Positions 9,802-21,288 of a stretch of 64,000 nt of DNA are shown piece after piece (within the stretch, counting starts at the first letter, position 1; every line of letters begins with the position of its first letter). A program made the translations under genes and the position numbers. The DNA is from Macrothele yani (lineage: Eukaryota > Arthropoda > Arachnida > Araneae > Macrothelidae). A model generated the notes under the pieces. That model saw only the letters and a list, made by a program, of their open reading frames with translations, did no database searches and was not told the origin of the DNA. The DNA lies in the NCBI GenBank assembly GCA_039090855.1, contig CM077013.1:142187240-142251239 (forward strand), read 5' to 3'.

Positions 9802-10504
9802 TAGCCATTGGAGTATTTTGTACAGCTAACCAGGGTACAGAGTAGCTATCTCTATGAGGTACGGACCCATTATGTGCACAAAAGAAACTGTCCGAATCAG
9901 TGGAGAGGGGCACATAAAAGATTATGTGGGTGTGTTTGGCCTTTCAGCACGCGCCATAACGATGAAGAGCTTTATTTGTCATAAGTGCTGTCACGGAACA
10001 CCCCTCTGAGCGTTTAACCTTGAGCAGAATCAGATTGTGAATATAACAATAGGAACTTAATGAGTCCGGGATCTTCGCATCAATATCTCACAAAAGTTAA
10101 TAACAGACACACATGCTTACTATTGTTATATTCACTATCTGATACTCATTTGTTCTGTTCTGGTTTGTTTTTCAATCAACATTTCTTTAGAATGTTGTAC
10201 TTTGTATTTACAACCTTGGCTTTTGGGCATTTACCTTGTTTTCACACTTTCAATAAAATTATGTCGAAAACCAGAAGTGTGAATTTTGAGCTATCATAAT
10301 GCTTTCCACAAGAAAGGTATGAGAAAGTAAAAACTGCGTACTACTTGAATGTGTGAAACTTTTGAACTCAAAGGGGTGTAATTTCAAGTTTCACCCTCCC
10401 AGATAAGAAAAGCTAGTTCCAGCCCTGAATACATGGCATCAACCCAGTTTATTACATGTTAATTATTGTATTCTGTACATCTTTAACACAGTTTAGTACA
10501 TATA

Positions 10505-10800
10505 CAGGGTGTCCCACTTGCTACCGAACCAGGCATTTCTTTAATAAAGTAACACCAATGAAGATATTGCAACGAAATTTGAAGGGGAGTTATTTCATTT
10601 CGTGCAAAATGTGATGACATCACAACATGTGCTGGAAGTGGCCACCATTTGCGTCCAGCCTCTGTACTGGGCTCTTTATCTGCTTGCAGTTCTTTTTATC
10701 TGATCATGCTATCATAGCCTGGGTCTTACTCTTCTTCACAGTCCCAGTTCAGGACTAGTTGTACTGCATCATCTTCCATTTTCTTTTCAGTCTAAGTAAT
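10505..10800 (-). mobile_element. Mariner-type DNA transposon end fragment
   Basis: The segment begins CAGGGTGTCCCA directly after TA, a terminal-inverted-repeat style end. The minus strand near 10620-10658 reads LDANGGHFQHML then stop, which resembles the C-terminus of DUF4817/DDE_3-type transposases such as the one at 28671-29965. No matching second end was found nearby, so it is a truncated relic with an uncertain right limit. Confidence 0.4.
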
Positions 10801-11084
10801 GTGCCTATTTCCATACTGATAGTTTTCCATGCATTAATAATTTTGCTTTAATTTGTTGTTTTCATTTTTAGCCACTCTCAGGTTCATTCCAGTAATATTC
10901 ACAGAGCACTCTACCTGGCTCAGCCTCAAGCCAAAAGATGATTTTTAAAAAACTAACTCAAATGCATTCTACCAGCATCTGAGCTTTTCAAATCCCTCCC
11001 TGTTGGCTCTAACTTAAACTACATGCCTGCACACTATTATGTGCAACTTTGTTTATGTATATACACACTGAGTTAGCTCTGAAT

Positions 11085-12140
11085 GAGGAACACCTACCTA
11101 ATAAAGCGTTAATCCACGACTCGCAGAAACCAAGGAACGTATTTTACAACGTGCCACACATCCTCCATGCGTAACTTGACCCATGTCCACACAGGAGCTC
11201 TATCAGTTCAAGCTCATTGTGTGGAAGAGGATCAGCAGTTTTCACACCCGCTTATAACATATCCTACAAATGTTCGATTGGGTTACAGTCACGGAAGTTT
11301 TAGGGCCAAGTCAATGTGGCAAATTTGTTGTCATGTTCCTCCAACCACTCAGTAGTTATATGAGCTCGACGCCACAGTGCGTTGCATTGTTGACAGATGG
11401 CGCTGTGGTCTGGGTAAACTTCCTGCAGATATGGATGGAGATGGTCAGCTAACAGGTCCCTGTAGCATCCACCATTCAGGGTTTGTGGGACCTAGGGCAA
11501 GCTCCCCAGATAAGAACACCACATCCACCGACATGTTAACCCCAACTGTGCAACCAAGGGATAGGGCTTCATGCTGTGCCTTATCTGAGTCCATCTATCA
11601 TCATGGTGCAGCAGGAAACAGGACTCATCACTCCAGATGACCTTATGCCATTTGCCAAGTGTCCGTTGCCAAATTTCTTTGAACCATGCAAGACGTTTGC
11701 AATGAATGGATATTATCATGGATACCCTCATTGATCTCCAGCTGTGGAACCCACAGCGAAGCAAGTTACGGCACATGGTGCATGTGGAAATAGGTCGAAT
11801 TGCACCACTTGACCATTGTACGCCGCTGCTGAGAATATTAGTCGTGACACCCGACATTTACCTATAGGATCAACCAATGCGAGCCCTTCTGCTGATCATC
11901 TCTGCATGGTTAATCTTGTCCAGGTACACCCTTGATGCAGTAGTTGGGAGCAGCCAACAAGTGTGGCTGTTTCTGAATAACCGTGCATGGGTTACCAATG
12001 CGAGCCCTTCTGCTGGATGTCTGTGCGTGGTTAATTAAGTCTGGGTAAAACCTTGATGCAGTAGTTGGGAGCAGCCAACAAGTATGGCTGTTTCTGAAAT
12101 ACTGGCACCTGCCCTCCGAGCCTCAGCTATGTGGCCACAG
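11085..12140 (-). pseudogene. Tc1-like transposase relic
   Basis: This is a decayed transposase of the Tc1/mariner superfamily. The clearest part is the catalytic region at 11492-11857, with KWHKVIWSDESCFLLHHDDR (first DDE Asp in WSDES). The N-terminal part (12223-12035) keeps AETAILVGCSQ, a helix-turn-helix piece. The C-terminal third, down to about 11100, is only visible as scattered codons. Part of the N-terminal coding region is duplicated in tandem at 11873-12114. There are frameshifts throughout, and I could not define terminal inverted repeats. The start and end given are approximate. Confidence 0.65.
11873..12114. repeat. Tandem duplication, 121-bp period, inside the Tc1 relic
   Basis: ACCAATGCGAGCCCTTCTGC occurs at 11873 and again at 11994, and the next 110 bp or so are about 90 percent alike in both units. 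The duplicated stretch codes for the transposase helix-turn-helix region on the minus strand. Confidence 0.85.
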
Positions 12141-12306
12141 TTAGATTGGCTTAAGACGCCACATTTCCCTATTACTAGCAAACATTTACTGATTACATAC
12201 AGAGGATAAGGATCGGTGTACATTATTCATAGTAGCCACACATAATGTTGATAGCACATGGTGCTTCATTATTACTCCAAATATGTAAAACATGAGGAGC
12301 TCCTAA

Positions 12307-12323
12307 TACGTACGTACGTACGT

Positions 12324-12358
<35 letters not shown>
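12307..12358. repeat. Compound (ACGT)n(TG)n microsatellite
   Basis: Five ACGT units run directly into about 16 TG units. Confidence 0.95.
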
Positions 12359-12360
<2 letters not shown>

Positions 12361-13129
12361 CAGTGCTACAATGATCCTGGTACATAAAGGTGACCTCAAG
12401 GATCTCGGAAACTACAGGCCCATCAGTGTCCTATCAGTGGTTTATAAAATCTTCACTAAGGTTCTATCACATTGCTTGAAGGAAACGCTAGACATGGGTC
12501 AACCAAGAGAACAAGTTGGACTCCACAGCACAGTAGATCATATGTATTGCATGTACTGGGAGAACTAACTGAAAGAACAAGGGAATATGAAGTCTCATTA
12601 TGTATGGCCTATATTTATTATGAAAAGGGTTTTGATTCTGTGAAACCATCAGAAATTGTAATGCTTTGAAATCCTGTGGTATTGAAGATACATACATAAA
12701 CATTATTAATAATGTCAATGAAAATATAAGTGCAAAGGTTCAGATGTTCAAGGACACCACGCCTATAAAAATTGGGAGGAGACTGAGACAAGGTGACACC
12801 ATATCTCTGAAACTCTTCAATACCACACTGCAGAATGTCTTTCAATCATCGAACTGGGAAAGCAAATGGATGAAGATTAATGGAGATTGCTACACCCATT
12901 TCGCTTTTGCTGATGATATAATTATGCAAGTGCACCCTCAGAGCTACAATGTATGATCCAGGAGCTTGCTGACAAGAGGAAAGATGTGTGTTTAAAAATT
13001 AACTAACAGAAAATAAAATTGATGTACAAGAATTGAAGGTATAGTGACTGATGGGACAAATCCCGAAGTAACCAATGCCAATATTTACCTTGGACAACAG
13101 ATAACAAGTAAGGGCCACATAGAAGAAGA
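12361..13129 (+). mobile_element. Old RTE fragment, left part (interrupted by a LINE)
   Basis: This is a diverged RTE copy starting in the reverse transcriptase (NYRPISVLSVVYKIFTKVL, then a RQGDTIS-like motif in 12666-12956 and FAFADDI). It has many frameshifts and stops. It is clearly older than copies A-F. The element is broken at about 13129 by the RNase H LINE and resumes at 14456. Confidence 0.85.
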
Positions 13130-14448
13130 TTGGATGGTTGGCTGTTTTTTATGGTGCAAGGGCCATGTTTGGCCAAAGAGTGCCAGACACAAGACAAACA
13201 AACAGTATTAAAAACGTATAATGCTTAAAAACTGGCTTATTCAGTAAAAATGAAAGATGAGAATTATGGAAGGGCTAAAATCTAGATATGTTTAAAAAGG
13301 TCAATTTGTTTTAAAATAAAGAAGACAGCGACAGAATCGCAGTGGTCATCTATGAGCTGCTGTAGCGTAGCGGCGTCCTCGGTCAACAAATGAGAATGAA
13401 AGCAGTGAAAACGTACATCACGAAAACAAACACAGCTACACAGGAGATGAGTGACAGTGAGTCGGCAACTGCATGTCTCACACATCGGCACAGTGTCGCC
13501 ACACAGCAAAAAGCATTGAGTGAAACGACAATGCCCAATGTGGAGAAGCGCAAGCACCACTTCCTCCCTACGGTTCCGACAATATGAGGATTTCCAAATT
13601 CCAAGAATAGGTTTAATACGATGCAGTTTATTTTCCACCTGTTGGTTCCACAGACCCTGCCACGTTCGCTTGATATGATCCTGAACAGGAAAGCGTAAAT
13701 CTCGGTGAAACAGTGGCAAGGGTGTGACGACCAACGAGGAAGCAGATCTAGCAGCCGCATCAGAACACTCGTTACCTGAGATTCCAACATGCCCAGGAAT
13801 CCAGCAAAACTGAACCTGAAAACCGGCCTCGGGCAAACGACGAAGCAACCATCTCACATCCAAGAGAAAAAGATGGTCACAGTAATCTGCAGATGACAAA
13901 GACTGCAAGACACTTAAGGAATCCGTATAGACCATAGCACGGCAGTGAGAACTTGACTGAATATGGAGACGGGTGAGATAGACAGCATGCATCTCCGCCG
14001 AAAACACTGTGGCCTCAGCTGGGATCCGCGCTACAGAGATGTCATCTACACAGACAGCCACGAATCCAACGACTCCGTGCATCTTGGAGCCATCAGTGAA
14101 AATGGGAGTGTATTCTGAATTGAGGGAACGGTGCTCAGCGAAGAGTTGCTGGTACACTGACGCAGGGGTTGAGGATTTATCGAAAGATGTAAAGGTGGTA
14201 TCAACCATGACACCAAGTGAGTGCCATGGAGGATTCCCAAAGCCCCTGGTCTCTCCAACAAGTGACAAGTCGAGCCCTGCATCACGAGCTACGACCGTCA
14301 TACGAAGACCGAAGGTTGGAATGCACGAAGGCTGGTTCTCAAATAAACGAGCATGCTGGGGATAGAAAACTGCATCGTAAAAAGGATGGTCTGGAAGAGA
14401 TCGAAGTTTTAAGTAAAAGTGAACAGACAGCTGCAGACGGCACACAGA
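13130..14448 (-). mobile_element. RNase H-bearing LINE, 5'-truncated, inserted into an old RTE
   Basis: This is a non-LTR retrotransposon 3' half. On the minus strand it runs from the end of the reverse transcriptase through an RNase H domain and a zinc knuckle to a 3' UTR, which ends in a CCAAC-type tail at about 13135. The same 3' UTR (GGCCAAAGAGCGCC on the plus strand) occurs at 32662-32726 and 63143 onward. RNase H plus a C-terminal CCHC motif points to the I/LOA/R1 group of LINEs. Short AGAAG-like flanks suggest a target duplication within the RTE. Confidence 0.85.
13282..14445 (-). CDS. LINE ORF2 C-terminal part: RNase H and zinc knuckle (5'-partial)
   Basis: The open frame has 387 codons and is truncated at its 5' end by incomplete insertion. 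The RNase H catalytic residues are visible: FTDGSK (Asp), FSAEMHA (Glu), MVYTDSLSVL (Asp), and a WIPGHVGISGNECSD segment supplying the final acidic residue. It digests the RNA strand of the element hybrid. A CX2CX7HX4C knuckle follows (CETCSCRLTVTHLLCSC). The frame ends at HI-stop (13282). No in-frame stop occurs over the retained part, so the insertion is not very old. The true start Met of the element protein is not in the window. Confidence 0.85.
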   Translation of the reverse strand: MCRLQLSVHFYLKLRSLPDHPFYDAVFYPQHARLFENQPSCIPTFGLRMTVVARDAGLDLSLVGETRGFGNPPWHSLGVMVDTTFTSFDKSSTPASVYQQLFAEHRSLNSEYTPIFTDGSKMHGVVGFVAVCVDDISVARIPAEATVFSAEMHAVYLTRLHIQSSSHCRAMVYTDSLSVLQSLSSADYCDHLFLLDVRWLLRRLPEAGFQVQFCWIPGHVGISGNECSDAAARSASSLVVTPLPLFHRDLRFPVQDHIKRTWQGLWNQQVENKLHRIKPILGIWKSSYCRNRREEVVLALLHIGHCRFTQCFLLCGDTVPMCETCSCRLTVTHLLCSCVCFRDVRFHCFHSHLLTEDAATLQQLIDDHCDSVAVFFILKQIDLFKHI

Positions 14449-14455
14449 AGGAGAA

Positions 14456-14790
14456 ATAAGCAGGCATATAAAAAGCTTGGTTGGAGAGCTTTTCGAAGAA
14501 ACAGTGTAATTTTTAAGAAAAATTTACCACTATGCCTTAAAAGAAAATAGTTTGGTCAATGTATTCTTCCAGTTTTTGCTTATGCAACAGAGACATGGAC
14601 TTTAACTAATAAAGATATCCAGAGGCTGCAAACAACATAAAGAAGAATTGAAACATGCACGCTTGGTATAACAAAGAACGACAGGAAAAGGAATACATGG
14701 ATTAGGGAAATCACAAGTGTTGATCGCATCATGATCAAAGTGAAGACCCTCAAAATGGCAATGGGCTGGATATATTGCTAGAAAAATTAT
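14456..14790 (+). mobile_element. Old RTE fragment, right part
   Basis: This continues the 12361-13129 copy after the LINE insertion. It starts at the AWRAF-like region (KLGWRAFRRNSVIF) and covers the VFDQCILP, ETWTL and MERCMLG equivalents with substitutions and stops. It fades out near the GHTARR equivalent. Confidence 0.8.
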
Positions 14791-14808
14791 CACCACAGGA
14801 CAACTTAA

Positions 14809-16050
14809 ATACACTCTTTGCAAAAAAAAAAAAAAAAAAATAATAAATAAAAATAAATAAAGCACCCAAGAAAGCCATTCAATTGTGACAAAAATCCATA
14901 TGCAAGTACCGCAGGGTCAAATATGCAAATGATTAAAAAATAACCAATGACGAAATAGTGGCCCACCACAGCACATGGGAACGGTGCATTGAGGAGGGTA
15001 TATCAAGAGCAAAGCTTGCAGGCAGAGACAATTGTGGCAGTGGATTGCAGTAACATTAACCTCCATGAATTGTGAGGATGCCTCAACGTTGGATCAGTGC
15101 ACAATATGAGCAGTTGAGCGAGTTTGAGAGAAGATGTATAACTCGGCTGACAGAGGCCGGTTGGTCAAGTCACCATATCAAAAGGCATTTGAGTGGGAGT
15201 GACGCTGCAATTGGACAGTGTTAGTGCCAATGGGTTGAGGACAGAGCAATCCAGCAGCATGCGGGCAGACAACATAAAGAAGATTCATCTTCTTATCTTT
15301 TCCACCAGGCCGAGGACAATGACAGAACGTAAGACAGCCGCACAAATAGAACTGAATTTGTCACTCTCAGCCACCCATGACCATGTTGTGTCGTATATAG
15401 GTATAGAAGTGGCCATCTGGATCGTTGCCTAACAACTTGCGGCACAGGCGACGACATTACTTTGCCACCTACCTACCACTGACCAGCGTGCCTCTTCGGC
15501 ACCAGTTGCAGTGGTGTCAGTGATGCTCACTAGTTGGTCAAGTCACCATATTGCCGGGCATTTTGGTGTCAGGTGCAAACAATGTGGGATAGTGTCCAGT
15601 TGCATCATGTAGTCTTCAGTGATGAGTCAAGGTTTGCACTTGGTGCCAATTAACAGTGCATACATATCTAGAGAAAAGTCGGCCAGCACATGGATCCTAC
15701 CTTCATAGTGGAAGGCACATGGCTCGCACACCGGGAGTGACTATCTGGGGAGCCATTTCCTACAATAGGCAGACACCTTTGGTAGTCCTTCATACCACCC
15801 TCACAGCTCAACGGTACATCGACGGCATTCTGCAGCCTGTTGTGTTGTCCTTCCTGTTGCAGCATCACCGAGCAACTTTTCAGCAGGATAATGCCTGGCT
15901 ACACATGGCACAGCTCTCCCAGGCCTGCATCTGTAATGTCAACACCTTTCCATGTCCAGCCTAATTACCTGACCTCGCACCAGTTGAACATGTTTGGGAC
16001 AGGATGAGATGCCACCTACGCCTATGCCGGAATGTTAGCAAACTGGCACC
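14809..16050 (+). pseudogene. Tc1-like transposase relic (plus strand)
   Basis: The N-terminal helix-turn-helix starts at 15078 (MPQRWISAQYEQLSEFERR). A middle part follows with QWVEDRAIQQHAGRQH in a shifted frame. Then comes the C-terminal catalytic part 15656-15964, with GVTIWGAISYNRQTPLVVL and ATFQQDNAWLHMA (second DDE Asp in QQDN). About 250 bp of the central region is rearranged or lost near 15440-15600, where GGTTGGTCAAGTCACCATAT of the N-terminal part recurs. The last catalytic Glu region is cut off at about 16050 by an RTE fragment. A poly(A) run sits at 14822-14839 near the left end. Confidence 0.7.
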
Positions 16051-16052
16051 AT

Positions 16053-16440
16053 TGTCAACCATCAGTCCACTGCTGGATGGTCTCCCCAAGTTTCTTTCAC
16101 AATGGTCTGCCTTGAGCCAGTCTCCTCTATGTCACTCTGGCATGCTTTCAAATTTCATCCAACAATCTCCCATGTGGTCTTCTTCTGGGTCTTTTCCTGT
16201 TCCTTGGAACCCAGTCTAAAATTCTGGTTGTCCATCAGTGGTCTGTCCTTTTGGCAATATGTCCAGCCCATTGCCATTTCAGTGATTTTACTCTGATCAC
16301 GATGTCACCTACTCTTGTCAATTTTTTTTATCCACGAGTTCATCTTTCCTGGTTATACAGTAGTAAGCATGCATCTCTCCGTGCTTCTGTGGGTTGTCTA
16401 CACACACAATTTCTCTCTATATAGATTGTATCCCCCCCCC
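16053..16440 (-). mobile_element. Old RTE 3'-end fragment
   Basis: On the minus strand this matches the last 380 bp of the RTE ORF and its end: the ATTGTCAACCATCAGTCCACT tail region at 16053, then the GRWVDEIRK, GHTARR and TRVEDI equivalents. It is strongly diverged from copies A-F and is not coding. Confidence 0.8.
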
Positions 16441-17192
16441 AAGAAGTTTGTACCATGCCTCTTTATAATGCTAGAATGAATCATGGTTTCTTTAAACAAG
16501 GCCTATGGCTAACGGAAAAAACCTGACCTATTTCTGTTGGCAAAGGCAATCAACATTAATGCTTCTCGTGTTTTTACTTTTAAAATCCATTTCCTGGTCC
16601 CATAATTTGTGTTGACTTTTGTGTCTCTAACCTTAACTATCTTACAGTAAACAGGAGTGAAGAGGACATGCAGATGTAACAATTTTCATAATGTGCAACA
16701 GAAGTACTTGCAGTAGTATCAGAACAGGAAAACACTTCCAAGCACTGTTTTTGCAAACAAAATTCATGCCTTCGATTGCGAATGATGAGTCGTCAATTAT
16801 ACCAATTCTACAACTGTTGCAGAAAGGACTATTCAAAATCTCAACTACTTGATGAAGAAAACACCTTCTGGTACTGAAATATATCATATTGAAAAACACA
16901 ACTTGTTTGATGAGTTTTATTTAATCAAAGCCCAACTACTTACAGATATGACTAGATACATTGTTCAGTTTTCATTTCATAAAAAGATAGTGTTTCAATT
17001 TATTTTACATAGAACATGTTTAAGAATAAAATGTTTATAACATGTATAACTAAGCATGCTAGACTCTTGGTGTTCCAATACAAAACTACACATACTTAGA
17101 GGAGTGCATTAAGAAACTGAAAAACTGGAATCAGCAAAAGAGAACTAAGAACCAACTTAGATAAAATTAAAGGAAAGAAACATGCACTATAC

Positions 17193-17281
17193 CTGTCCTC
17201 CTTTTTTGGCCGGATGCAGAGTCCTATGATATCCTTAAGTTCTAAAGTTTCTACTTTTTCAAAACTAAGAGGTGGAACTCC
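17193..17281 (-). CDS. Wnk: WNK kinase exon: C-lobe, subdomains X-XI
   Basis: This 89-bp exon encodes GVPPLSFEKVETLELKDII then GLCIRPKKED and two bases of an Arg codon. It corresponds to the C-lobe helices of WNKs between the VTSG turn and the final kinase helix, including the invariant Arg region of subdomain XI. The acceptor is TTGCAG at 17283-17282 and the donor is GTATAG from 17192. It begins on a codon boundary after the VTS of the previous exon and ends in phase 2, which matches the single completing base of the 538-766 exon. It is separated from the previous exon by only 336 bp. Confidence 0.93.
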
Positions 17282-17617
17282 CTGCAATGGAGATATTCTT
17301 AAAGGACGGTTCAAACCACCATGATACAACAAACATTAAAACAAGGAAAATAAAACGGCATTAAAAAGTCTAGTATCTTATGTTCAAAAAGCATAAAACA
17401 AACTGCATAGTTTAGCCAAATTAACAGCTACCCAAATTCTAATAGTAAAGACATTTGTAGGTGTTTTAAGTGCTAAAAAAAATGAATGACAATTCACCAT
17501 TTTTAACAAAAGCTGTGAAAGCTATTCAGCTAAGATGTTTATGTGTGAAGCTTGTAGACTGTAGGATTTTAAGAGAGAATGTTTATGAAAGTTTTACTCA
17601 TCACCAATAACACTTAC
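17282..17617 (-). other. Wnk: WNK intron, 336 bp, apparently free of transposons
   Basis: This is the only short intron in the window. It is AT-rich, has GT and AG ends, and contains no repeat or ORF that I recognise. Confidence 0.85.
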
Positions 17618-17775
17618 ACTGGTGACTTTCTTGTATATCTGGGCTGGCCCACTGCACTCTGTGTAAGGATATTCAGACGTGGCCATTTCCAGCATGCACA
17701 TACCAAAAGCATAAACATCAACAGATTCATCATAATGTTCTTCATACATTTCAGGAGCCATAAATTCGGGAGTAC
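17618..17775 (-). CDS. Wnk: WNK kinase exon: P+1 loop, APE motif, helix F
   Basis: This 158-bp exon encodes [17 protein letters not shown], then [19 protein letters not shown] and [16 protein letters not shown]. It contains the APE motif that ends the activation segment and the D-V-Y-A-F-G-M stretch of subdomain IX with its structural Asp. The acceptor is TTATAG (17777-17776) and the donor is GTAAGTG from 17617. The first two bases complete the Gly codon begun by the 33032-33252 exon, and it ends on a codon boundary. Identity to WNK family consensus is very high and there is no disruption. Confidence 0.95.
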
Positions 17776-19863
17776 CTATAAGACAAAAAATACACTTAAA
17801 CCATAAATTGTATCATTATGCTGCACAATGTAACCAGAAGAATTTCATACTTTTACTGACCTACTTGCAACATCATAAAATCTTACTCACACGACAGATT
17901 TTAAAAAACCCATGTTACGGGTTGCCCACAACAGGATGCCAGACCTCTTTGAATGGAAGCGTAACCTTACTCAGCAGATTCTACGTAATATTCCATCTGA
18001 TTACAACTAAATGTTTTCTCTACAGCACAAACATAATGTTCATAAGAATAACACATGCACATCCAGTGAGAAGATTTAACCTTTCTGAATGGCTTACAGG
18101 AACTATGCAAAGTTTGCAACATCACATAAAAGTACATGAAAGTAAAAAATAAATACACATTTTCGGATGTTAAGACACAACATTCACTACACAACAAAAC
18201 AAAACTGCAACCTACAGGGTCTGTACTGGTTTTTGAAAGTTCTTTTAAGGCCTCTTTTCAGGAGTTGATGGCAACATCAAAACTTTTTAATGTATAATTT
18301 CACTGAAAATACATAGTTTCCTATTGCTTAGTAGCTTTTTGTTATATAAACAGTCAAAAAGAGCCCACATTTTTTCCTTTTGTTGGCAAAAACAAAAATT
18401 GAAGTTCAAAATCGGAATAACTCTCCGTCCCTGTATTTTGTCTTCCCCGAAAGTAATTTTCTGTGCACAGTGAGCATGCAGTAGCATTTTTGAACATAAT
18501 TTTAATCTAAACAAAAGAAAACTTGCTTGCCCGCATGTTTTAAAAGAAATTAAATATCAAAACTCAGTACTGCATTGTTCACACATGCCATGAAAACAAT
18601 TATAAGTCACAGAAACAGCTCAGATTCCACCACGGACTGGCACCAATGTTTGAAATTTAATTTTCCTTTTAAAAGGAAAATGGGGGCAAATATGATTGCT
18701 CTATTAACTGGTTTTGAAAAAGGTACTGCTAGAAATAAGAAAACCTGCATTTCATTCGAAAATGTTCTTAAAAATCATCAAGTCACTAATTATATTGTAT
18801 ATATTAGCCAACCATACGTTGTGATATCGTGTACTGTTTCCCACATTGTATGAATATCAATGTGTTCACTTGAAACTTATCCTACTTCATCTGACTTTGA
18901 TTTATCACTGCTGAATGCTATTGAATATTAAAAAAATCAAGGTAAAGTATTATAAAAATGAAAGAAGTTACTCACATCTTCATTTTCTTGGTAAACATCA
19001 GGATATTGCATTATTTTCTCTAATCTTATAACCATGCAATGAAGTCCAACACCGAAGTGTGTTAAAAGAACTAATTTAATCAAGTCACTAATTTTCACTA
19101 TTACCCAAAATATTAAAAATGAGGAACTTGATTAGAGAAATATAAAAAAAATAAGAACATAACAAAAAAAAGAGAAATGGTGGGGGTGGGGTCACAGCTT
19201 AGTTAGAAAAATTCAAAACTTCAGAAAAATCATAGAACATCCAAGTTAGAACAATAATTTCCAACGGTTAGTGGACAACATGAAGATGCCCAAAAAATAT
19301 CAAAAAGCATTAAAGAAATGTCACACTATTAAAAACATCCAATTAACAATCTCAAAATGTTTAATAAATGTTAAAAACTTGAAAATAAACTTTACATAGA
19401 TGTTTAATAACATTATTTCCCGAGATTTTTTATTTCCACAGTAACCACACAGAATCATTAGCACCTGGGGTGTCTTGGTCTTCTCCAAAGCAATGTTGAG
19501 GCACATGACAAAGTTTATCCAATCACAAGTGCTGCTCACCTCTCAGTAGGAGAGGACCAAGTGCATGTCAGTTTAGAAAGGTAAACCCAAATGAGCTTGT
19601 AACAGACAGAAAAATCAAATTTTGAAAGGGAAAAAAAAATAATCAAAAGTTCACCTTCAGCCTGTTAAATGAACAATGGAAGACACCTAAAAAAATCTGA
19701 ATTACGATAATTTCCATGAGTCAAAATTACATTTAAGGACTTTTCAGGAGTTTGAGGAGAAACAAGGAGAAAAAGGTCCATTTAAGAAGCTCTTAAATTT
19801 CAGGATGGGTGCGTATCCTGGAAATACAGTGGTGTCCAGAACGAGCAGGCAGAACGGACCGAA

Positions 19864-20241
19864 AGACCACTCAGGAGATAGACTAGGGTCCAGTACGATA
19901 GAGTATGCGCATATATGCAGCATGAAGTGGGGGGGGGTAAGTGTCGGAAGGGTATAAAGCACACGAGCGGTGCACGCTCAGCAATTTGGTGAAAACCATT
20001 GCACGGTGTACATCGGTTTGAACGACGTCGAGTTGCAGCCACTGAGTGATAAAGACCACTCAGGAGATAGACTAGGGTCCGGCACGGTAGGGTATGCGCA
20101 TATATGCAGCATGACGTGGGGGGAGGGTTAGTGTTGGAAGGGTATAAGCACACGAGCGGTGCACGCTCAGCAATTTGGTGAAAACTATTGCACGGTGTAC
20201 ATCGGGTTTGAACGACGTCGAGTTGCTGCCACTGAGTGATA
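19864..20241. repeat. Tandem duplication (189-bp period) of the Tc1 leader
   Basis: AGACCACTCAGGAGATAGAC occurs at 19864 and 20053, and the two 189-bp units are about 95 percent alike up to the transposase start. Normally only one leader would precede the ATG. Confidence 0.9.
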
Positions 20242-21288
20242 TGGCCAACAGGCAATCCAGTAGACAACATCTGGATGACTTTACCCGAGGTCGTGTCATT
20301 GGGAGGTTGGAAGAAGGTCGAAGCGTGACTAGTGTGGCCAAGGAGTTTGGGATCGCTCACAGCATCGTTTCACGAGCTTGGAGAACATTTCAAATGACAG
20401 GAACAGCTGTCCAAGAGTTTAGCAGTGGTCGTCCACGAGCAACCAGGGCAACGGACGACCGGTATATTGTCCTACAGGCAAGAAGAGACAGATGGCAGAC
20501 AGCGGAAGAAATCGCAAGGCACGTGCAACAGACAACTGGACGTCCGTTATCGCGTTTTACCCTGGCCAGGAGGCTGCACAAAGGTGGTCTATTTGCACGA
20601 CGACCAGTATGGTGCGTCCCATTAACGCCTGCTCATCAGAGACTGCGGTTTCTGTGGTGCCAGGAACATAAGAACTGGACACATCAGCAATGGGGTCGAG
20701 TTATCTTTATAGATGAGAGCCAATTTAGTCTGACAAGCGATTCTGAACGTATACACATCTGGAGAGAGCAGGGAACACGCAATCACCCCTCCAACATCAT
20801 CGAAAGGAACCAGTTTGGAGGTGGCGGAGTTCTCATTTGGGGCGGTATCATGCTTGGTAGCCGTACTGACCTCCACATCTTCCAAGGAGGTTCAGTCATT
20901 GGTGTCCGCTATTGTACAGAGGTTCTCCTGCCTCACATGCGTCTGTTTACAGGTGCTGTGGGTCCCGAGTTCCTCTTCATGGACGACAACGCTACACCTC
21001 ATCGTACAGTGGCTGTCGCAGACAGAGCTGTTGGAGAGTGAAGATATTCAACGCATGGATTGGCCCGCAAGGTCCCCGGACCTAAATCCAATGGAACACG
21101 TGTGGGACCTTCTCAGGGGACGCTTGGCAGCACGTCACCAGCCGCCAGCAACGATTCCGCAGCTGCAATTGGTGCTACAAGAACAATGGGCTAAGATGCC
21201 TCAACAGCTCCTTGACGACCTCGTCCTCAGCATGTACAGATGTTGTAAATCCTGCAACGCAGTCAGGGGTGATTATATCCCCTACTAA
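20241..21288 (+). pseudogene. Tc1-like DD34E-type transposase, single frameshift
   Basis: This is a cut-and-paste transposase. Met at 20241 (MANRQSSRQHLDDFTRGRV) is chosen because it starts the N-terminal helix-turn-helix pair (VTSVAKEFGIAHSIVSRAW). A second DNA-binding part (SRFTLARRLHKGGL) follows, then the catalytic domain: VIFIDESQFSL (first Asp), GGVLIWGGIM, and EFLFMDDNATPHR (second Asp). Near 21025-21040 the frame shifts. The other frame continues with WPARSPDLNPMEHVWDLLRG (catalytic Glu) to a stop at 21288. All three catalytic positions survive. The rough total of 349 codons is normal for the family. Confidence 0.9.

Larger units (their letters stand above)
767..17192 (-). other. Wnk: WNK intron, 16.4 kb, filled with nested transposons
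   Basis: This intron lies between the 17193-17281 and 538-766 exons. Its known content is listed separately: RTE and Penelope-like block 1213-9814, Tc1 relic 11085-12140, RTE/LINE nest 12361-14790, Tc1 relic 14809-16050 and RTE relic 16053-16440. Stretches where I see no gene or recognisable element are 930-1212 (AT-rich, A/G-rich near 1155-1190), 9815-10504, 10800-11080, 12141-12300 and 16441-17192. ORFs in these stretches are short and carry no family motif. Confidence 0.85.

Noticed and set aside
16640..17100. Possible extra WNK exon between 16440 and 17193
   Set aside because: No frame with splice sites and WNK-like residues was found; the phases of the 17193-17281 and 538-766 exons join directly.
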